Shown here one piece after another: positions 1 to 8,704 of a stretch of 64,000 bases of DNA. The stretch's first letter is position 1. Each line of letters begins with the position of its first letter. The DNA is taken from the NCBI RefSeq assembly GCF_031119625.1, contig NZ_JAVHZV010000030.1, forward strand, positions 186,001-250,000, in the 5' to 3' direction. The notes beneath the pieces are model-generated. The model was not told the DNA's origin, searched no databases, and was given only the letters and a program-made list of their open reading frames with translations. The position numbers and the translations under genes are program-made. This DNA comes from Pseudomonas sp. G34. Lineage in GTDB: Bacteria; Pseudomonadota; Gammaproteobacteria; Pseudomonadales; Pseudomonadaceae.

Positions 1-1025
<1,025 letters not shown>

Positions 1026-1059
1026 GGGCAGGCTCGATTCCGGTCGGTGAAAGGCGCGA

Positions 1060-1614
1060 TCAGTGCAGCGAAGGCTTCGGCGCCGGGGCGGCCGGCTTGG
1101 CACACTCGCTGAACAGCAGCAGCGGCGCGACGCGCAGGTACTCCATGACTTCCATGTAATCGTTCTCGCCGTCCTCGGATTCGTCCAGGGCATTCTGCAC
1201 CTGGGCGATGGCGGACAAATCCTGCAGCACTTCCATGGCTTCGGCGCTCAGGGCAGCATCGCCGACCGTCAGCCCGAAGCCGCCGAGAAAGCCCTGGCAC
1301 CACTGGCCCAGTGCCACGGCGCGCTCGGCCAGCGGCGCGTCGTCGGAGGGCAGCAGCAGAACCACGGTAACCTCGTCACCGGTCAGCTCGCCGCGCACCA
1401 TCTCCTGCAGGCCGATCAGCGCCTGGCGGATGTTTTCCGGCGGTTCCACGCCGAGCAGCTCGGTGGCGTCGACCAGCCAGGTGCCGGCTTCGAAGCCGGC
1501 ACCGGCGCAGCTGCGGCCCAGCAACAGGCCGTGCAGCTCGGCAGGCGAAACGGAAGAACCACCACTGGCGAGCAGGGCGGCGAATGCAGCGTAGGGAGAA
1601 CTGGAAGTCGGCAT
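1060..1614 (-). CDS. ygfB: YgfB / UPF0149 family protein
   Basis: 184-residue member of the UPF0149 (YgfB/YecA) family. The motifs LHGLLLGRSCAG (residues about 28-39) and WCQGFLGGFGL (about 104-114) are typical, and length matches the family. The protein is cytosolic with no signal peptide. YgfB of P. aeruginosa has been described as influencing ampDh3 expression and beta-lactam resistance; that is family knowledge and not visible here. It is the first gene of the leftward ygfB-pepP unit. The divergent coiled-coil gene starts 144 bases away, so promoters for both directions should lie in 1615-1758. No strong Shine-Dalgarno is visible before the ATG at 1614. Confidence 0.93.
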   Translation of the reverse strand: MPTSSSPYAAFAALLASGGSSVSPAELHGLLLGRSCAGAGFEAGTWLVDATELLGVEPPENIRQALIGLQEMVRGELTGDEVTVVLLLPSDDAPLAERAVALGQWCQGFLGGFGLTVGDAALSAEAMEVLQDLSAIAQVQNALDESEDGENDYMEVMEYLRVAPLLLFSECAKPAAPAPKPSLH

Positions 1615-1758
1615 CGATCACTAGGCGCCAAGCGGCGCAATCACTAGAATGGAGGCTTTCTATCCTAGCATCGGCAGACGCGCCAAGACCATCGGCCGGT
1701 TTGCGCTGGCGAACCGCTGAATCTATACACTGCGTACACCCTGCCAAAGCGAGAGCCA

Positions 1759-1968
1759 ATGGAAGACGCCGATCTACACGCCCTGACGGCAAAGCTGGAG
1801 CTGCTGATCCAGCGTGTCGAGCGACTCAAGGCACAAAATCGTCTGCTGCTGGAAAGCGAGCAGGCGTGGCGCGAAGAACGCGCTCATCTGATCGAAAAGA
1901 ACGAAATGGCTCGGCACAAGGTCGAATCGATGATTTCGCGCCTCAAAGCCCTGGAGCAGGACTCATGA
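1759..1968 (+). CDS. TIGR02449-type small coiled-coil (ZapB-like) protein
   Basis: 69-residue, highly charged helical protein (MEDADLHALTAKLELLIQRV...) with heptad-spaced Leu/Ile through most of its length, predicted to be a coiled coil. The form matches the TIGR02449 family found directly upstream of zapA in pseudomonads. A role in Z-ring organisation, similar to ZapB, is inferred from size, coiled coil and neighbour only. A GAGAG ribosome-binding site lies just upstream. Its TGA (1966-1968) overlaps the zapA ATG (1965-1967), indicating translational coupling. Confidence 0.85.
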   Translation: MEDADLHALTAKLELLIQRVERLKAQNRLLLESEQAWREERAHLIEKNEMARHKVESMISRLKALEQDS

Positions 1969-2276
1969 CCCAATCGAATACCGTTACCGTTCAGATCCTG
2001 GACAAAGAATATTGCATCGCCTGCCCCGCCGATGAGCGTAGCAACCTGCAGAACGCCGCCCGCTACCTGGACGGCAAGATGCGGGAGATCCGTAGCGGCG
2101 GCAAAGTCATCGGTGCCGACCGCGTTGCCGTGATGGCTGCCCTGAACATCACCCATGATCTGCTGCACAAGCAGCAGAACCTCGACAAGCAGGCCACGGA
2201 CACCCGCGACCACGTGCGCGATCTGCTCGGCCGGGTGGATAACGCCCTGCATGACGACAGCGATGGCCGCGTCTGA
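1965..2276 (+). CDS. zapA: Cell division protein ZapA
   Basis: 103-residue ZapA, a cytosolic FtsZ-binding protein that promotes Z-ring bundling. The N-terminal globular domain reads VTVQILDKEYCIACPADE, followed by LQNAARYLDGKMREI and the dimerising C-terminal helix from about residue 50. Length is normal. The ATG overlaps the stop of the upstream coiled-coil gene by four bases. The stop is followed directly by a hairpin and T-run and then by ssrS, the conserved Pseudomonas arrangement zapA-6S RNA-ygfA. Confidence 0.95.
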   Translation: MTQSNTVTVQILDKEYCIACPADERSNLQNAARYLDGKMREIRSGGKVIGADRVAVMAALNITHDLLHKQQNLDKQATDTRDHVRDLLGRVDNALHDDSDGRV

Positions 2277-2296
2277 CCAACGGTCGGCCTTTTTTG
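2265..2296 (+). terminator. Putative Rho-independent terminator after zapA
   Basis: GGCCG...CGGCC arms (2265-2289) with an inner GACC-aac-GGTC stem are followed by a seven-T run (2290-2296). The hairpin overlaps the zapA stop and the presumed -35 region of the 6S RNA promoter, so it may separate the two transcripts. Confidence 0.55.
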
Positions 2297-2303
2297 TTAT
2301 ACT
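2273..2303 (+). promoter_or_regulatory. Putative sigma-70 promoter of 6S RNA
   Basis: A TATACT -10 box (2298-2303) lies 8-9 bases before the expected 6S 5' end. A weak -35 (CTGACC or TGACCA, 2273-2279) lies 18-19 bases upstream, over the zapA stop codon. The -10 match is good and the -35 match is poor. Confidence 0.5.
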
Positions 2304-2311
2304 GGCCGCAG

Positions 2312-2488
2312 CTCCCTGGAGTGTGCGCCAGTTGGTTGATGTCCCTGAGCCGATACGCACAACCCCGGGGGTTGTCAGTTGAGGCCGGTGTGCATGTCCG
2401 CTTGACGGAAAGCCTTAAGGTTTCCTGCAACCTCCACCTTGAACTTTCGGGTTCAAGGGCTAAACCGACAGCGGCATGCTGGGGAGTC
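2312..2488 (+). ncRNA. ssrS: 6S RNA
   Basis: Global regulator RNA that binds sigma-70 RNA polymerase by mimicking an open promoter. The 5' segment (TCCCTGGAGTG at 2313) pairs with the 3' segment (AGCGGCATGCTGGGGAG, up to 2486) to form the long closing stem. Internal segments such as GTTGGTTGATGTCCCTGAG and CTTGAACTTTCGGGTTCAAG (hairpin) match the Pseudomonas 6S sequence I recognise. Location between zapA and the 5-formyl-THF cyclo-ligase gene is the conserved one. Ends are estimated to within a few bases. Confidence 0.93.
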
Positions 2489-2497
2489 ACAAATTGC

Positions 2498-2533
2498 AGC
2501 CCGCTGCTGGCCCAGGCCAGCAGCGGGCTTTTT
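2498..2533 (+). terminator. Rho-independent terminator after 6S RNA
   Basis: A perfect 13-bp stem AGCCCGCTGCTGG / CCAGCAGCGGGCT (2498-2510 and 2517-2529) with a six-base loop is followed by T residues to 2533. It is placed to end the ssrS precursor before ygfA. Confidence 0.8.
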
Positions 2534-2588
2534 GTTGGCGGCGCCAGCGGCCGCCGGGCGTAGCCCAGAGAAACAAGGGGATCGGCCG

Positions 2589-3185
2589 ATGATCGAAGCC
2601 AGCAACCTGACCCGTGCCCAGCTGCGCCGCACGCTGCGCAAAACCCGCCGCGAGCTGCCCAGGGCGGCGCAACGCAAGGCGGCCATGGCGCTGTATCGAC
2701 AGCTGGCCCAGCACCCGCTGTTTCGCCGCGCACGCCATGTCGCCCTGTATCTGGCCAATGACGGTGAGATCGACCCGCAGCTGCTGATCAACGCCGCCCA
2801 TGCCCGCGGCAAGCGCGTCTACCTGCCGGTACTGAAATCCTGGCCACGCACCAGCATGGTCTTTCAACGCATCGAGGCGCACGAAAAGCTGGCCGCCAAT
2901 CGCTTCGGCATTCCCGAACCGCGCCGCAACGGCCAACGTCAGCGCAAGATCTGGACGCTGGACCTGGTTCTTTTGCCCCTGGTGGGCTTCGATCAACACG
3001 GCGGCCGGCTCGGTATGGGCGGCGGTTTCTACGATCGCAGCCTGGCCTATCGGGCACGGCGCAAAAATTGGCACAAACCGACCCTGCTGGGACTGGCCCA
3101 CCGCTGCCAGCAGGTGGATCGATTGGCCATGGCCAATTGGGACGTAGCGCTGGACGCCACCGTGACCGACGGCGGCTGGTACTAG
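2589..3185 (+). CDS. ygfA: 5-formyltetrahydrofolate cyclo-ligase
   Basis: 198-residue cytosolic enzyme converting 5-formyl-THF to 5,10-methenyl-THF with ATP. The family signature GMGGGFYDR lies at residues 142-150, and VALYLANDGEID at 51-62 is the substrate-binding region. I chose ATG 2589 because AAGGGGAT lies directly upstream and it gives normal family length; an in-frame upstream start at 2439 would lie inside 6S RNA. Association with 6S RNA is conserved and in E. coli the two are co-transcribed. Here a strong terminator lies between them. Confidence 0.93.
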   Translation: MIEASNLTRAQLRRTLRKTRRELPRAAQRKAAMALYRQLAQHPLFRRARHVALYLANDGEIDPQLLINAAHARGKRVYLPVLKSWPRTSMVFQRIEAHEKLAANRFGIPEPRRNGQRQRKIWTLDLVLLPLVGFDQHGGRLGMGGGFYDRSLAYRARRKNWHKPTLLGLAHRCQQVDRLAMANWDVALDATVTDGGWY

Positions 3186-3187
3186 GC

Positions 3188-3319
3188 TCAGAGCGTGGCT
3201 CGAACCGCCTCGGCAAGCGGTTTACCCTGCTGCCACTGGCTTTGCGTATAACCGGTGGTCACCATGCCCAGACCTAACACGAAGACCAGTACCCACAACA
3301 AATCAGGCTTGCGCCGCAT
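3188..3319 (-). CDS. Small membrane protein, 43 residues
   Basis: Reverse-strand reading frame starting MRRKPDLLWVLVFVLGLGM and ending AEAVRATL. It has a positively charged N-terminus, one hydrophobic segment (about residues 7-23) and a polar tail with TQSQWQQGK, so it is a predicted single-pass inner-membrane or uncleaved exported peptide. An AAGAGGTAAGGGG ribosome-binding site precedes the ATG at 3319. The stop lies 2 bases beyond the convergent cyclo-ligase stop. I recall short hypothetical genes at this spot in other Pseudomonas genomes but cannot verify it. Function unknown. Confidence 0.6.
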   Translation of the reverse strand: MRRKPDLLWVLVFVLGLGMVTTGYTQSQWQQGKPLAEAVRATL

Positions 3320-3388
3320 ACCCCTTACCTCTTGCCAGATCATTCTTCACGCAGCCCCTGCAGCGCACCGACTCAGAGAGCAAAGTTC

Positions 3389-3838
3389 ATGCCCTATTGG
3401 CTGATGAAATCCGAACCCGACGAACTGTCGATCCATGACCTGCAGCGCCTCGGCAAGACCCGCTGGGATGGCGTGCGCAACTACCAGGCACGCAACTTCA
3501 TCCGCAGCATGCAGGCCGGCGATCAATTCCTGTTCTATCACTCCAGCTGCCCGCAGCCTGGCGTGGCCGGCATCGCCCGTATCGAAGGGGCGCCGTACCC
3601 GGACCCCGCCGCGCTGGATCCGCACAGCCCCTACCACGACGCCAAGGCAAGCGCCGAGAAGAATCCGTGGACGGCCATCGACGTGGCATTCGTCGAGGCC
3701 TTCGAGAGGGTCATCCCGCTGGCTGAGCTGAAGGCGCAGAGCGCGCTGGCGGAACTGGCGCTGGTGCACAAAGGCAGCCGCCTCTCGGTGATGCCCGTCA
3801 CCGAGGCGCAGTGGACGGCGATCCTGCTGCTGAAGTGA
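3389..3838 (+). CDS. EVE domain-containing protein
   Basis: 149-residue single EVE-domain (PUA-like fold) protein. MPYWLMKSEPDE at the N-terminus, the WDGVRNYQARNF motif (about residues 26-37) and FYHSS (about 49-53) are diagnostic of the thymocyte-nuclear-protein-1 type. The fold binds modified bases in DNA or RNA; the bacterial role is not established. ATG 3389 is chosen because family members start M-x-Y-W-L-M-K-S-E-P. An in-frame upstream start (3332) would add 19 non-family residues. It starts 69 bases from the divergent 43-residue gene. Confidence 0.9.
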   Translation: MPYWLMKSEPDELSIHDLQRLGKTRWDGVRNYQARNFIRSMQAGDQFLFYHSSCPQPGVAGIARIEGAPYPDPAALDPHSPYHDAKASAEKNPWTAIDVAFVEAFERVIPLAELKAQSALAELALVHKGSRLSVMPVTEAQWTAILLLK

Positions 3839-4258
3839 TCAGCCCTGCAGGATCAGGTTATTGAACAGCAGATCCTCGACCAGCGGCTGGCCTTCCTCGT
3901 CGGTCAGCACCTGCTGGACCTGCTTGAGGGCTTCCTGGCGCAGCTTTTCCTTGGCGTCCGGAGTGGCCAGATTCTCTTCGGTCTGCTGGGAGAACAGCAT
4001 CACCAGCTGATTGCGGATCAACGGCTCGTGATGGGTGACCTTGGCCTCGGCATCAGCGCCGGTGACACGCAGCGCCACATCGGCCTTGTAGTACTTGAGC
4101 TTCGGCCCGGTACCGAAATTGCCGACCAGCGCGGGCGTCAGGCTGTGGTAGATCACCTGGGGGGCGGCACCTTCTCCCTCAGCTTCCTTCTTTTCTTCGT
4201 TGGCCAGAGCCGGGATCGACAGTGCGCAGGCAAGCAGAAGCGTGATGAGGGTTTTCAC
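3839..4258 (-). CDS. FliL-like exported protein
   Basis: 139 residues with a signal peptide (MKTLITLLLACALSIPALA, cleavage near residue 19), then an acidic linker (NEEKKEAEGEG) and a domain resembling the periplasmic part of FliL (YHSLTPALVGNFG, and the closing ...VEDLLFNNLILQG). It lacks the N-terminal transmembrane anchor of true flagellar FliL and stands alone, so it is a FliL-domain paralogue rather than the stator-associated gene. Function unknown. Its stop abuts the convergent EVE gene stop. Confidence 0.75.
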   Translation of the reverse strand: MKTLITLLLACALSIPALANEEKKEAEGEGAAPQVIYHSLTPALVGNFGTGPKLKYYKADVALRVTGADAEAKVTHHEPLIRNQLVMLFSQQTEENLATPDAKEKLRQEALKQVQQVLTDEEGQPLVEDLLFNNLILQG

Positions 4259-4407
4259 GGGGCAATCTCCATTGGGGTGCTTGCAAGCATAGCAACGCGC
4301 GGCGCGCAGCCCAATGCTTATGGCGGGTTATCAGACGGGGCCATGCTCGTTGACCGACGGGGCGCCCCGCCTAAACTGCAGGGCTACTCCGCTCGAGGTA
4401 GCTCGTG

Positions 4408-5388
4408 ATGAAAGCACTGCTCTGCAAGGCCTTCGGCCCCGCCGATACGCTGGTCCTGGAAGATGTCGACAGCCCCCGGCCGAAAGGCAACGAGGTGCTC
4501 ATCGAGGTGCAGGCCGCCGGGGTGAATTTCCCGGACACGCTGATCATCGAAGGCAAGTACCAGTTCAAGCCGCCCTTTCCGTTCTCGCCCGGTGCTGAAG
4601 TCGCGGGCCTGGTCAGCGCCACGGGCGACAAGGTCGCGCACCTGAAAACCGGCGACCGGGTGATGGCCCTGACTGGCTGGGGCGGTTTCGCCGAACAGGT
4701 CGCCGCCCCCGCCTACAACGTGCTGCCGGTGCCCGAGAGCATGGACCTGACCACCGCAGCCGCCTTCGGCATGACCTACGGCACCTCCATGCACGCCCTC
4801 AAGCAACGCGCCAACCTGCAGCCCGGCGAAACCCTGCTGGTGCTTGGCGCAGCAGGCGGCGTCGGCCTGGCAGCGGTGGAGATCGGCAAGGCCATGGGCG
4901 CCCGGGTGATCGCCGCCGCCAGCAGCGCCGAAAAGCTCGAGGCGGCTCGCCAGGCTGGTGCTGATGAACTGATCAACTACAGCGAACAGGGCCTCAAGGA
5001 CGAGGTGAAAAGGCTCACCAACAGCAACGGCGTGGACGTGATCTTCGATCCGGTCGGCGGCCCGCTGTTCGAAGAGGCGTTTCGCTGCATGGGCTGGAAC
5101 GGCCGTTTCCTGGTGGTGGGCTTCGCCGCGGGAGGCGGTATCCCGGCGCTGCCGGCCAACCTGCCGCTGCTCAAGGGCGCCGCCCTGGTCGGCGTATTCT
5201 GGGGCGCCTTCGCCCAACGCCAGCAGGCGGACAACGCCGAGAACTTCCGGCAGCTGTTCGCCTGGCACGCCGAAGGCAAGCTCAAGCCGCTGGTGTCGCA
5301 AACCTTCGCCCTGGAGCGTGGCGGCCAAGCCATCGCCACCCTTGCCCGGCGCCAGGCCGTGGGCAAGCTGGTGGTGACCATCCGGTAG
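4408..5388 (+). CDS. NADPH:quinone oxidoreductase family protein (zinc-less MDR)
   Basis: 326-residue medium-chain dehydrogenase/reductase of the quinone oxidoreductase type. The N-terminal GroES-like domain includes AAGVNFPDTLIIEGKY (about 36-51) and FSPGAEVAGLV. The Rossmann motif LGAAGGVGLAA lies at about residues 136-146. The zinc-binding cysteines of alcohol dehydrogenases are absent, as expected. Probably reduces quinones or enones with NADPH; substrate unknown. ATG 4408 has GAGGTA upstream at good spacing; GTG 4405 is also possible. A terminator follows at 5416. Confidence 0.88.
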   Translation: MKALLCKAFGPADTLVLEDVDSPRPKGNEVLIEVQAAGVNFPDTLIIEGKYQFKPPFPFSPGAEVAGLVSATGDKVAHLKTGDRVMALTGWGGFAEQVAAPAYNVLPVPESMDLTTAAAFGMTYGTSMHALKQRANLQPGETLLVLGAAGGVGLAAVEIGKAMGARVIAAASSAEKLEAARQAGADELINYSEQGLKDEVKRLTNSNGVDVIFDPVGGPLFEEAFRCMGWNGRFLVVGFAAGGGIPALPANLPLLKGAALVGVFWGAFAQRQQADNAENFRQLFAWHAEGKLKPLVSQTFALERGGQAIATLARRQAVGKLVVTIR

Positions 5389-5415
5389 CCAGCGCCACCG
5401 CGCCGTGCAACACGA

Positions 5416-5436
5416 GCCGCCTCTGGGCGGCTTTTT
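5416..5436 (+). terminator. Rho-independent terminator after quinone oxidoreductase gene
   Basis: GCCGCC-tctg-GGCGGC stem (5416-5431) followed by five T residues, 28 bases after the stop codon. Confidence 0.8.
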
Positions 5437-5492
5437 CATTCGCCGTCGCCAGAGGCTGGCAGCTGCGCGCGAGTAAAATGCTACCGCATTTT

Positions 5493-5648
5493 TCAGGGCG
5501 TCCCTTGGTTGCTGCGCTGCGGCGTAGCCGCGCCGCCAACGCCGGACTCGAGGGTTTACCCCGGCACCCCAGGCCGGTAAGTTCGGGCCTGCGCTGTGCA
5601 GCGTGCCTTAAATGCGGCCTGGGCCGCTTGATAAAAATAACGCCCTGA
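5493..5648 (+). ncRNA. Candidate structured RNA / leader upstream of cstA-type gene
   Basis: The 334 bases between the quinone oxidoreductase gene and the CstA-type gene contain a 9-bp perfect long-range pairing, TCAGGGCGT (5493-5501) with ACGCCCTGA (5640-5648). It encloses several local hairpins: CAGGCC...GGCCTG, CGCTG-tg-CAGCG and GCGGCC-tg-GGCCGC. A TAAAAT hexamer (5474-5479) could be a -10. There is no T-run after the closing arm, so a leader or riboswitch-like element is more likely than a free sRNA. It matches no riboswitch class I know by sequence. Not folded computationally. Confidence 0.4.
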
Positions 5649-5722
5649 CCTGCCATGACGTGGGGGCCAGATTCCGCGGTCGGCGTGCCGGGGCAACGGG
5701 GCGAAGCCGAAGGAACGCAACG

Positions 5723-7405
5723 ATGAGTTCTATCCTGCTGATGCTGGTTGGCCTGAGCGCCATGTCACTGGGCTATCTGTTCTATTCCAAGTTCATCGCC
5801 GAACGGATATACCGACTCGATCCCGACTACCGCACGCCGGCCCATACCATGGGCGATGGGGTCGACTACGTGCCGACCAACCGTTTCGTGCTGTGGGGCC
5901 ACCATTTCACGTCGGTGGCGGGCGCCGCGCCCATCGTCGGGCCGGCGATCGCGGTGATCTGGGGCTGGGGCCCGGCCTTCCTGTGGGTCACGTTGGGCAC
6001 CATCTTCTTCGCCGGCGTACATGACTTCGGCGCCCTGTGGGCCAGCGCCCGCAACCGCGGCCAGTCCATCGGCATGCTCAGCGGCCGGCTGATCGGCGCC
6101 CGCGGGCGCAGCCTGTTCCTGGTGGTGATCTTCCTGGTGCTGCTGATGGTCAATGGCGCCTTCGCCGCGGTCATCTCCAACCTGCTGGTCTCGACGCCAA
6201 CCTCGGTGATTCCGGTGTGGGGTGCGATCATCGTGGCGCTGCTCATCGGCCAGGCGATCTACCGCTACAAGGTGGGCCTGCTGTGGCCATCGATCATTGG
6301 CGTGGCGGTGCTCTACGCGCTGATCCTGCTGGGTAACGCGGTGCCGGTGGTGCTGCCGGAAACCGTGCTGGGCCTGTCGGCCAAGTCGGTGTGGATCCTG
6401 CTGCTGTTCGCCTACGCGGCCATCGCCTCGCTGCTGCCGGTGTGGGTGCTGCTGCAACCGCGCGACTACATCAACGGCCTGCAACTGTTCGTCGGCCTCG
6501 GCCTGCTGTACACGGCAGTGCTGTTCGGAGCGCCGGAGATCGTCGCCCCCGCGTTCAACACTGCCCTGCCGGACAACACCCCGAGCATCGTGCCGCTGCT
6601 GTTCGTGACCATCGCCTGTGGCGCCATTTCCGGCTTCCACGGCCTGGTCGCCTCGGGCACCACCTCCAAGCAGCTGGACAAGGAAACCGACGCCCGTTTC
6701 GTCGGCTATTTCGGCGCCGTGGGTGAAGGCATGCTGTCGCTGGCGGCGATCATCTGCTGCACCGCCGGCTTCGCCACCCTGGTGGACTGGCAGGCGGTGT
6801 ACACCGCGTTCGGCACCGGGGGCGTCAATGCCTTCGTGACCGGTGGCGGCACCCTGCTGGCCAACGGCCTGGGCCTGCCGGCCGATCTCGGTGCGACCAT
6901 TCTGGCGGTGATGGCCATCCTGTTCGCCGGCACCACCATGGATACCGGCCTGCGCCTGCAGCGTTTCGTCATCCAGGAAGCCGGCGAGCTGGCCGGGATC
7001 AGGGTCAACACCCTGGTCGGCACCGTGCTGGCCGTTGGCGTGTGCATGACCCTGGCCTTCGGTGCCGGCGCCGATGGCAGCGGAGGCATGATCATCTGGC
7101 CGCTGTTCGGCACCACCAACCAGCTGCTGGCCGGCCTGACCCTGGCGATCATTACCGTGATCCTGATCAAGAAGGGCCGCCCGGCGATCTACACCCTGGT
7201 GCCCTTGGTGTTCCTGCTGGCCATGTCGATCTTCGCCCTGCTGGTGCAGATGGGCCAGTTCTACCGCGCCGAAAACTGGCTGCTGCTGGGCATGGACGTG
7301 GTGATCCTGATCGCTGCGCTGTGGGTAACCCTGGAGTCGTTCATCGCCATGCGCCAGGGCCGCGACCCGGTCGAGGCTGATGCGCCAGGCGAGGCCCGCG
7401 AGTGA
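5723..7405 (+). CDS. CstA-family carbon starvation / peptide-pyruvate permease
   Basis: 560-residue polytopic inner-membrane protein of the CstA family. NRFVLWGHHFTSVAGAAPIV (about residues 53-72) and GPAIAVIWGWGPAFLWV are the family hallmarks, and at least 13 hydrophobic segments are visible. E. coli CstA and BtsT move peptides or pyruvate. This protein is shorter (about 560 instead of about 700) and belongs to the form that travels with a cory-CC-star protein and an ArsA-type ATPase, as here. ATG 5723 has AAGGAA upstream. The stop TGA overlaps the GTG of the next gene. Substrate unknown. Confidence 0.85.
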   Translation: MSSILLMLVGLSAMSLGYLFYSKFIAERIYRLDPDYRTPAHTMGDGVDYVPTNRFVLWGHHFTSVAGAAPIVGPAIAVIWGWGPAFLWVTLGTIFFAGVHDFGALWASARNRGQSIGMLSGRLIGARGRSLFLVVIFLVLLMVNGAFAAVISNLLVSTPTSVIPVWGAIIVALLIGQAIYRYKVGLLWPSIIGVAVLYALILLGNAVPVVLPETVLGLSAKSVWILLLFAYAAIASLLPVWVLLQPRDYINGLQLFVGLGLLYTAVLFGAPEIVAPAFNTALPDNTPSIVPLLFVTIACGAISGFHGLVASGTTSKQLDKETDARFVGYFGAVGEGMLSLAAIICCTAGFATLVDWQAVYTAFGTGGVNAFVTGGGTLLANGLGLPADLGATILAVMAILFAGTTMDTGLRLQRFVIQEAGELAGIRVNTLVGTVLAVGVCMTLAFGAGADGSGGMIIWPLFGTTNQLLAGLTLAIITVILIKKGRPAIYTLVPLVFLLAMSIFALLVQMGQFYRAENWLLLGMDVVILIAALWVTLESFIAMRQGRDPVEADAPGEARE

Positions 7406-7671
7406 GCGGGCGCGAGGCGCCGTTGCTGCAACGGGTATCGGCCGGGCTGCGCGAATTCTACGTCGCGCCGTACCGGCGAACCTTCGCCCGCGCCCGGCGC
7501 GACGAGGACGATCTGTTCATGCTGTTGGTGTTCAGCGAAAACCTCGGCGTGCCCAACCCCGCGGCCTATTACACCCTGGAGCTGATGCCGGTGCTGTACG
7601 AACGCTTCCACGACTGGCATCGGCGCATGGGCATGGAGCGCTCGCCATTGGACCATATCGGATGCTGCTAG
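7402..7671 (+). CDS. Cory-CC-star protein
   Basis: 89-residue basic protein ending in Cys-Cys-stop (...SPLDHIGCC), the feature that names the cory-CC-star family, which accompanies CstA-type permeases. Other visible features are the Arg/Tyr-rich FYVAPYRRTFARARRDEDD and the LMLLVFSENLGVPNPAAYY region. No signal peptide; probably cytosolic. The GTG start overlaps the permease stop, and the end overlaps the ATPase start (7662), so all three should be co-translated. The terminal Cys pair may be modified or bind metal; this is speculation. Confidence 0.85.
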   Translation: MSGREAPLLQRVSAGLREFYVAPYRRTFARARRDEDDLFMLLVFSENLGVPNPAAYYTLELMPVLYERFHDWHRRMGMERSPLDHIGCC

Positions 7672-8666
7672 AACTGGCGGAGAAACGTCGCGTGCTGTTC
7701 ATCGGCGGCAAGGGCGGCGTCGGCAAGACCACGGTGTCGGCGGCTACCGCGCTGGCCCAGGCGCGCAGCGGACGCCGCGTGCTGCTGGTGTCCACCGACC
7801 CGGCGCACAACCTGGGCCACCTCTGGGGCCGCCCGGTGGGGCCAAGCCCGGTGGCGCTGGCCGAGGGCCTCGACGGCCTGGAGCTCGACCCGCAGGCCAG
7901 CGTCGAACAGCACCTGAGCGAAGTGGGCGCGGCGCTGCGCAAGCTGATGCCGGCGCACCTGGCCGGCGAAGTGGACAAACACATGAGCCTGTCACGCGAT
8001 GCGCCGGGCATGCACGAGGCCGCGCTGCTCGAGCGCATCGCCGAAACGCTCGACAACGGCCTGCACGACTATGACCTGGTGGTCTTCGACACCGCGCCTT
8101 CGGGGCATACCGCACGCCTGATGGCGCTGCCGGAGATGATGGCAGCCTGGACCGAAGGCCTGATGCGCCGCCGTGAGCGCAGCACCGGCTTTGCGGCGGT
8201 GCTGCGCAACCTGGGTGGCGACGACCGCGGCTTTGGCGAGACGCTGCTGGGCCGCGAACCGGGCGACTCGGCGGATGATCGCGACACTCAGGTGCGTCGC
8301 CTGCTCGATCGCCGGCGGCAGCGCTTCGGCCGGCTGCGCGAGGTACTCGGCGATGGTCGGCAATGCGCCTTCGTCATCGTCCTGGCGGCCGAGCGCCTGC
8401 CGGTGCTGGAGAGCATCGAGCTGCATGCCCAGCTGCAGCGCAGCGGGGTGAATGTCGCGGGGCTGGTGGTCAACAAACGCTCGCCGGCCGATGTCGGCGC
8501 CTTTCTGGCCGAACGCCGGGAACAGGAGGAGCGCTACCTGGATGAGCTGCGCCAGGTATTGGGGCATCTGCCGATGCAGCAACTGCCGCTGCTGGCGGCC
8601 GATGTACAGGGGCTGCCAGCGCTGCACGCCTTTGCCGAGCGGCTGGCCGAGCCCGCCACAGGCTGA
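7662..8666 (+). CDS. ArsA-type (GET3/ArsA) ATPase
   Basis: 334-residue deviant-Walker ATPase: P-loop GGKGGVGKTT at residues 15-24, STDPAHNLGHLWG (switch I region, about 44-56) and LVVFDTAPSGHTARL (Walker B/switch II). The ArsA/Get3 signature is clear. There is a single ATPase domain, and no arsenic genes are nearby. The Cys residues used by ArsA to bind As(III) or Get3 to bind zinc are not evident. With the CstA-type permease and cory-CC-star protein it forms an overlapping three-gene operon, suggesting a role in assembly or control of that permease. Confidence 0.82.
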   Translation: MLLELAEKRRVLFIGGKGGVGKTTVSAATALAQARSGRRVLLVSTDPAHNLGHLWGRPVGPSPVALAEGLDGLELDPQASVEQHLSEVGAALRKLMPAHLAGEVDKHMSLSRDAPGMHEAALLERIAETLDNGLHDYDLVVFDTAPSGHTARLMALPEMMAAWTEGLMRRRERSTGFAAVLRNLGGDDRGFGETLLGREPGDSADDRDTQVRRLLDRRRQRFGRLREVLGDGRQCAFVIVLAAERLPVLESIELHAQLQRSGVNVAGLVVNKRSPADVGAFLAERREQEERYLDELRQVLGHLPMQQLPLLAADVQGLPALHAFAERLAEPATG

Positions 8667-8704
8667 CGCGCCGGAGCCAGCCGCCAGATGGCGGCGTGTT
8701 CCAT

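Noticed and set aside
1584..2276. Longer version of zapA beginning at 1584
   Set aside because: The upstream part is out of family, overlaps the ygfB promoter and the coiled-coil gene, and ZapA is about 103 residues.
2439..2588. N-terminal extension of the 5-formyl-THF cyclo-ligase into 6S RNA
   Set aside because: It would place coding sequence over the 6S RNA 3' end and its terminator. ATG 2589 has a good ribosome-binding site.
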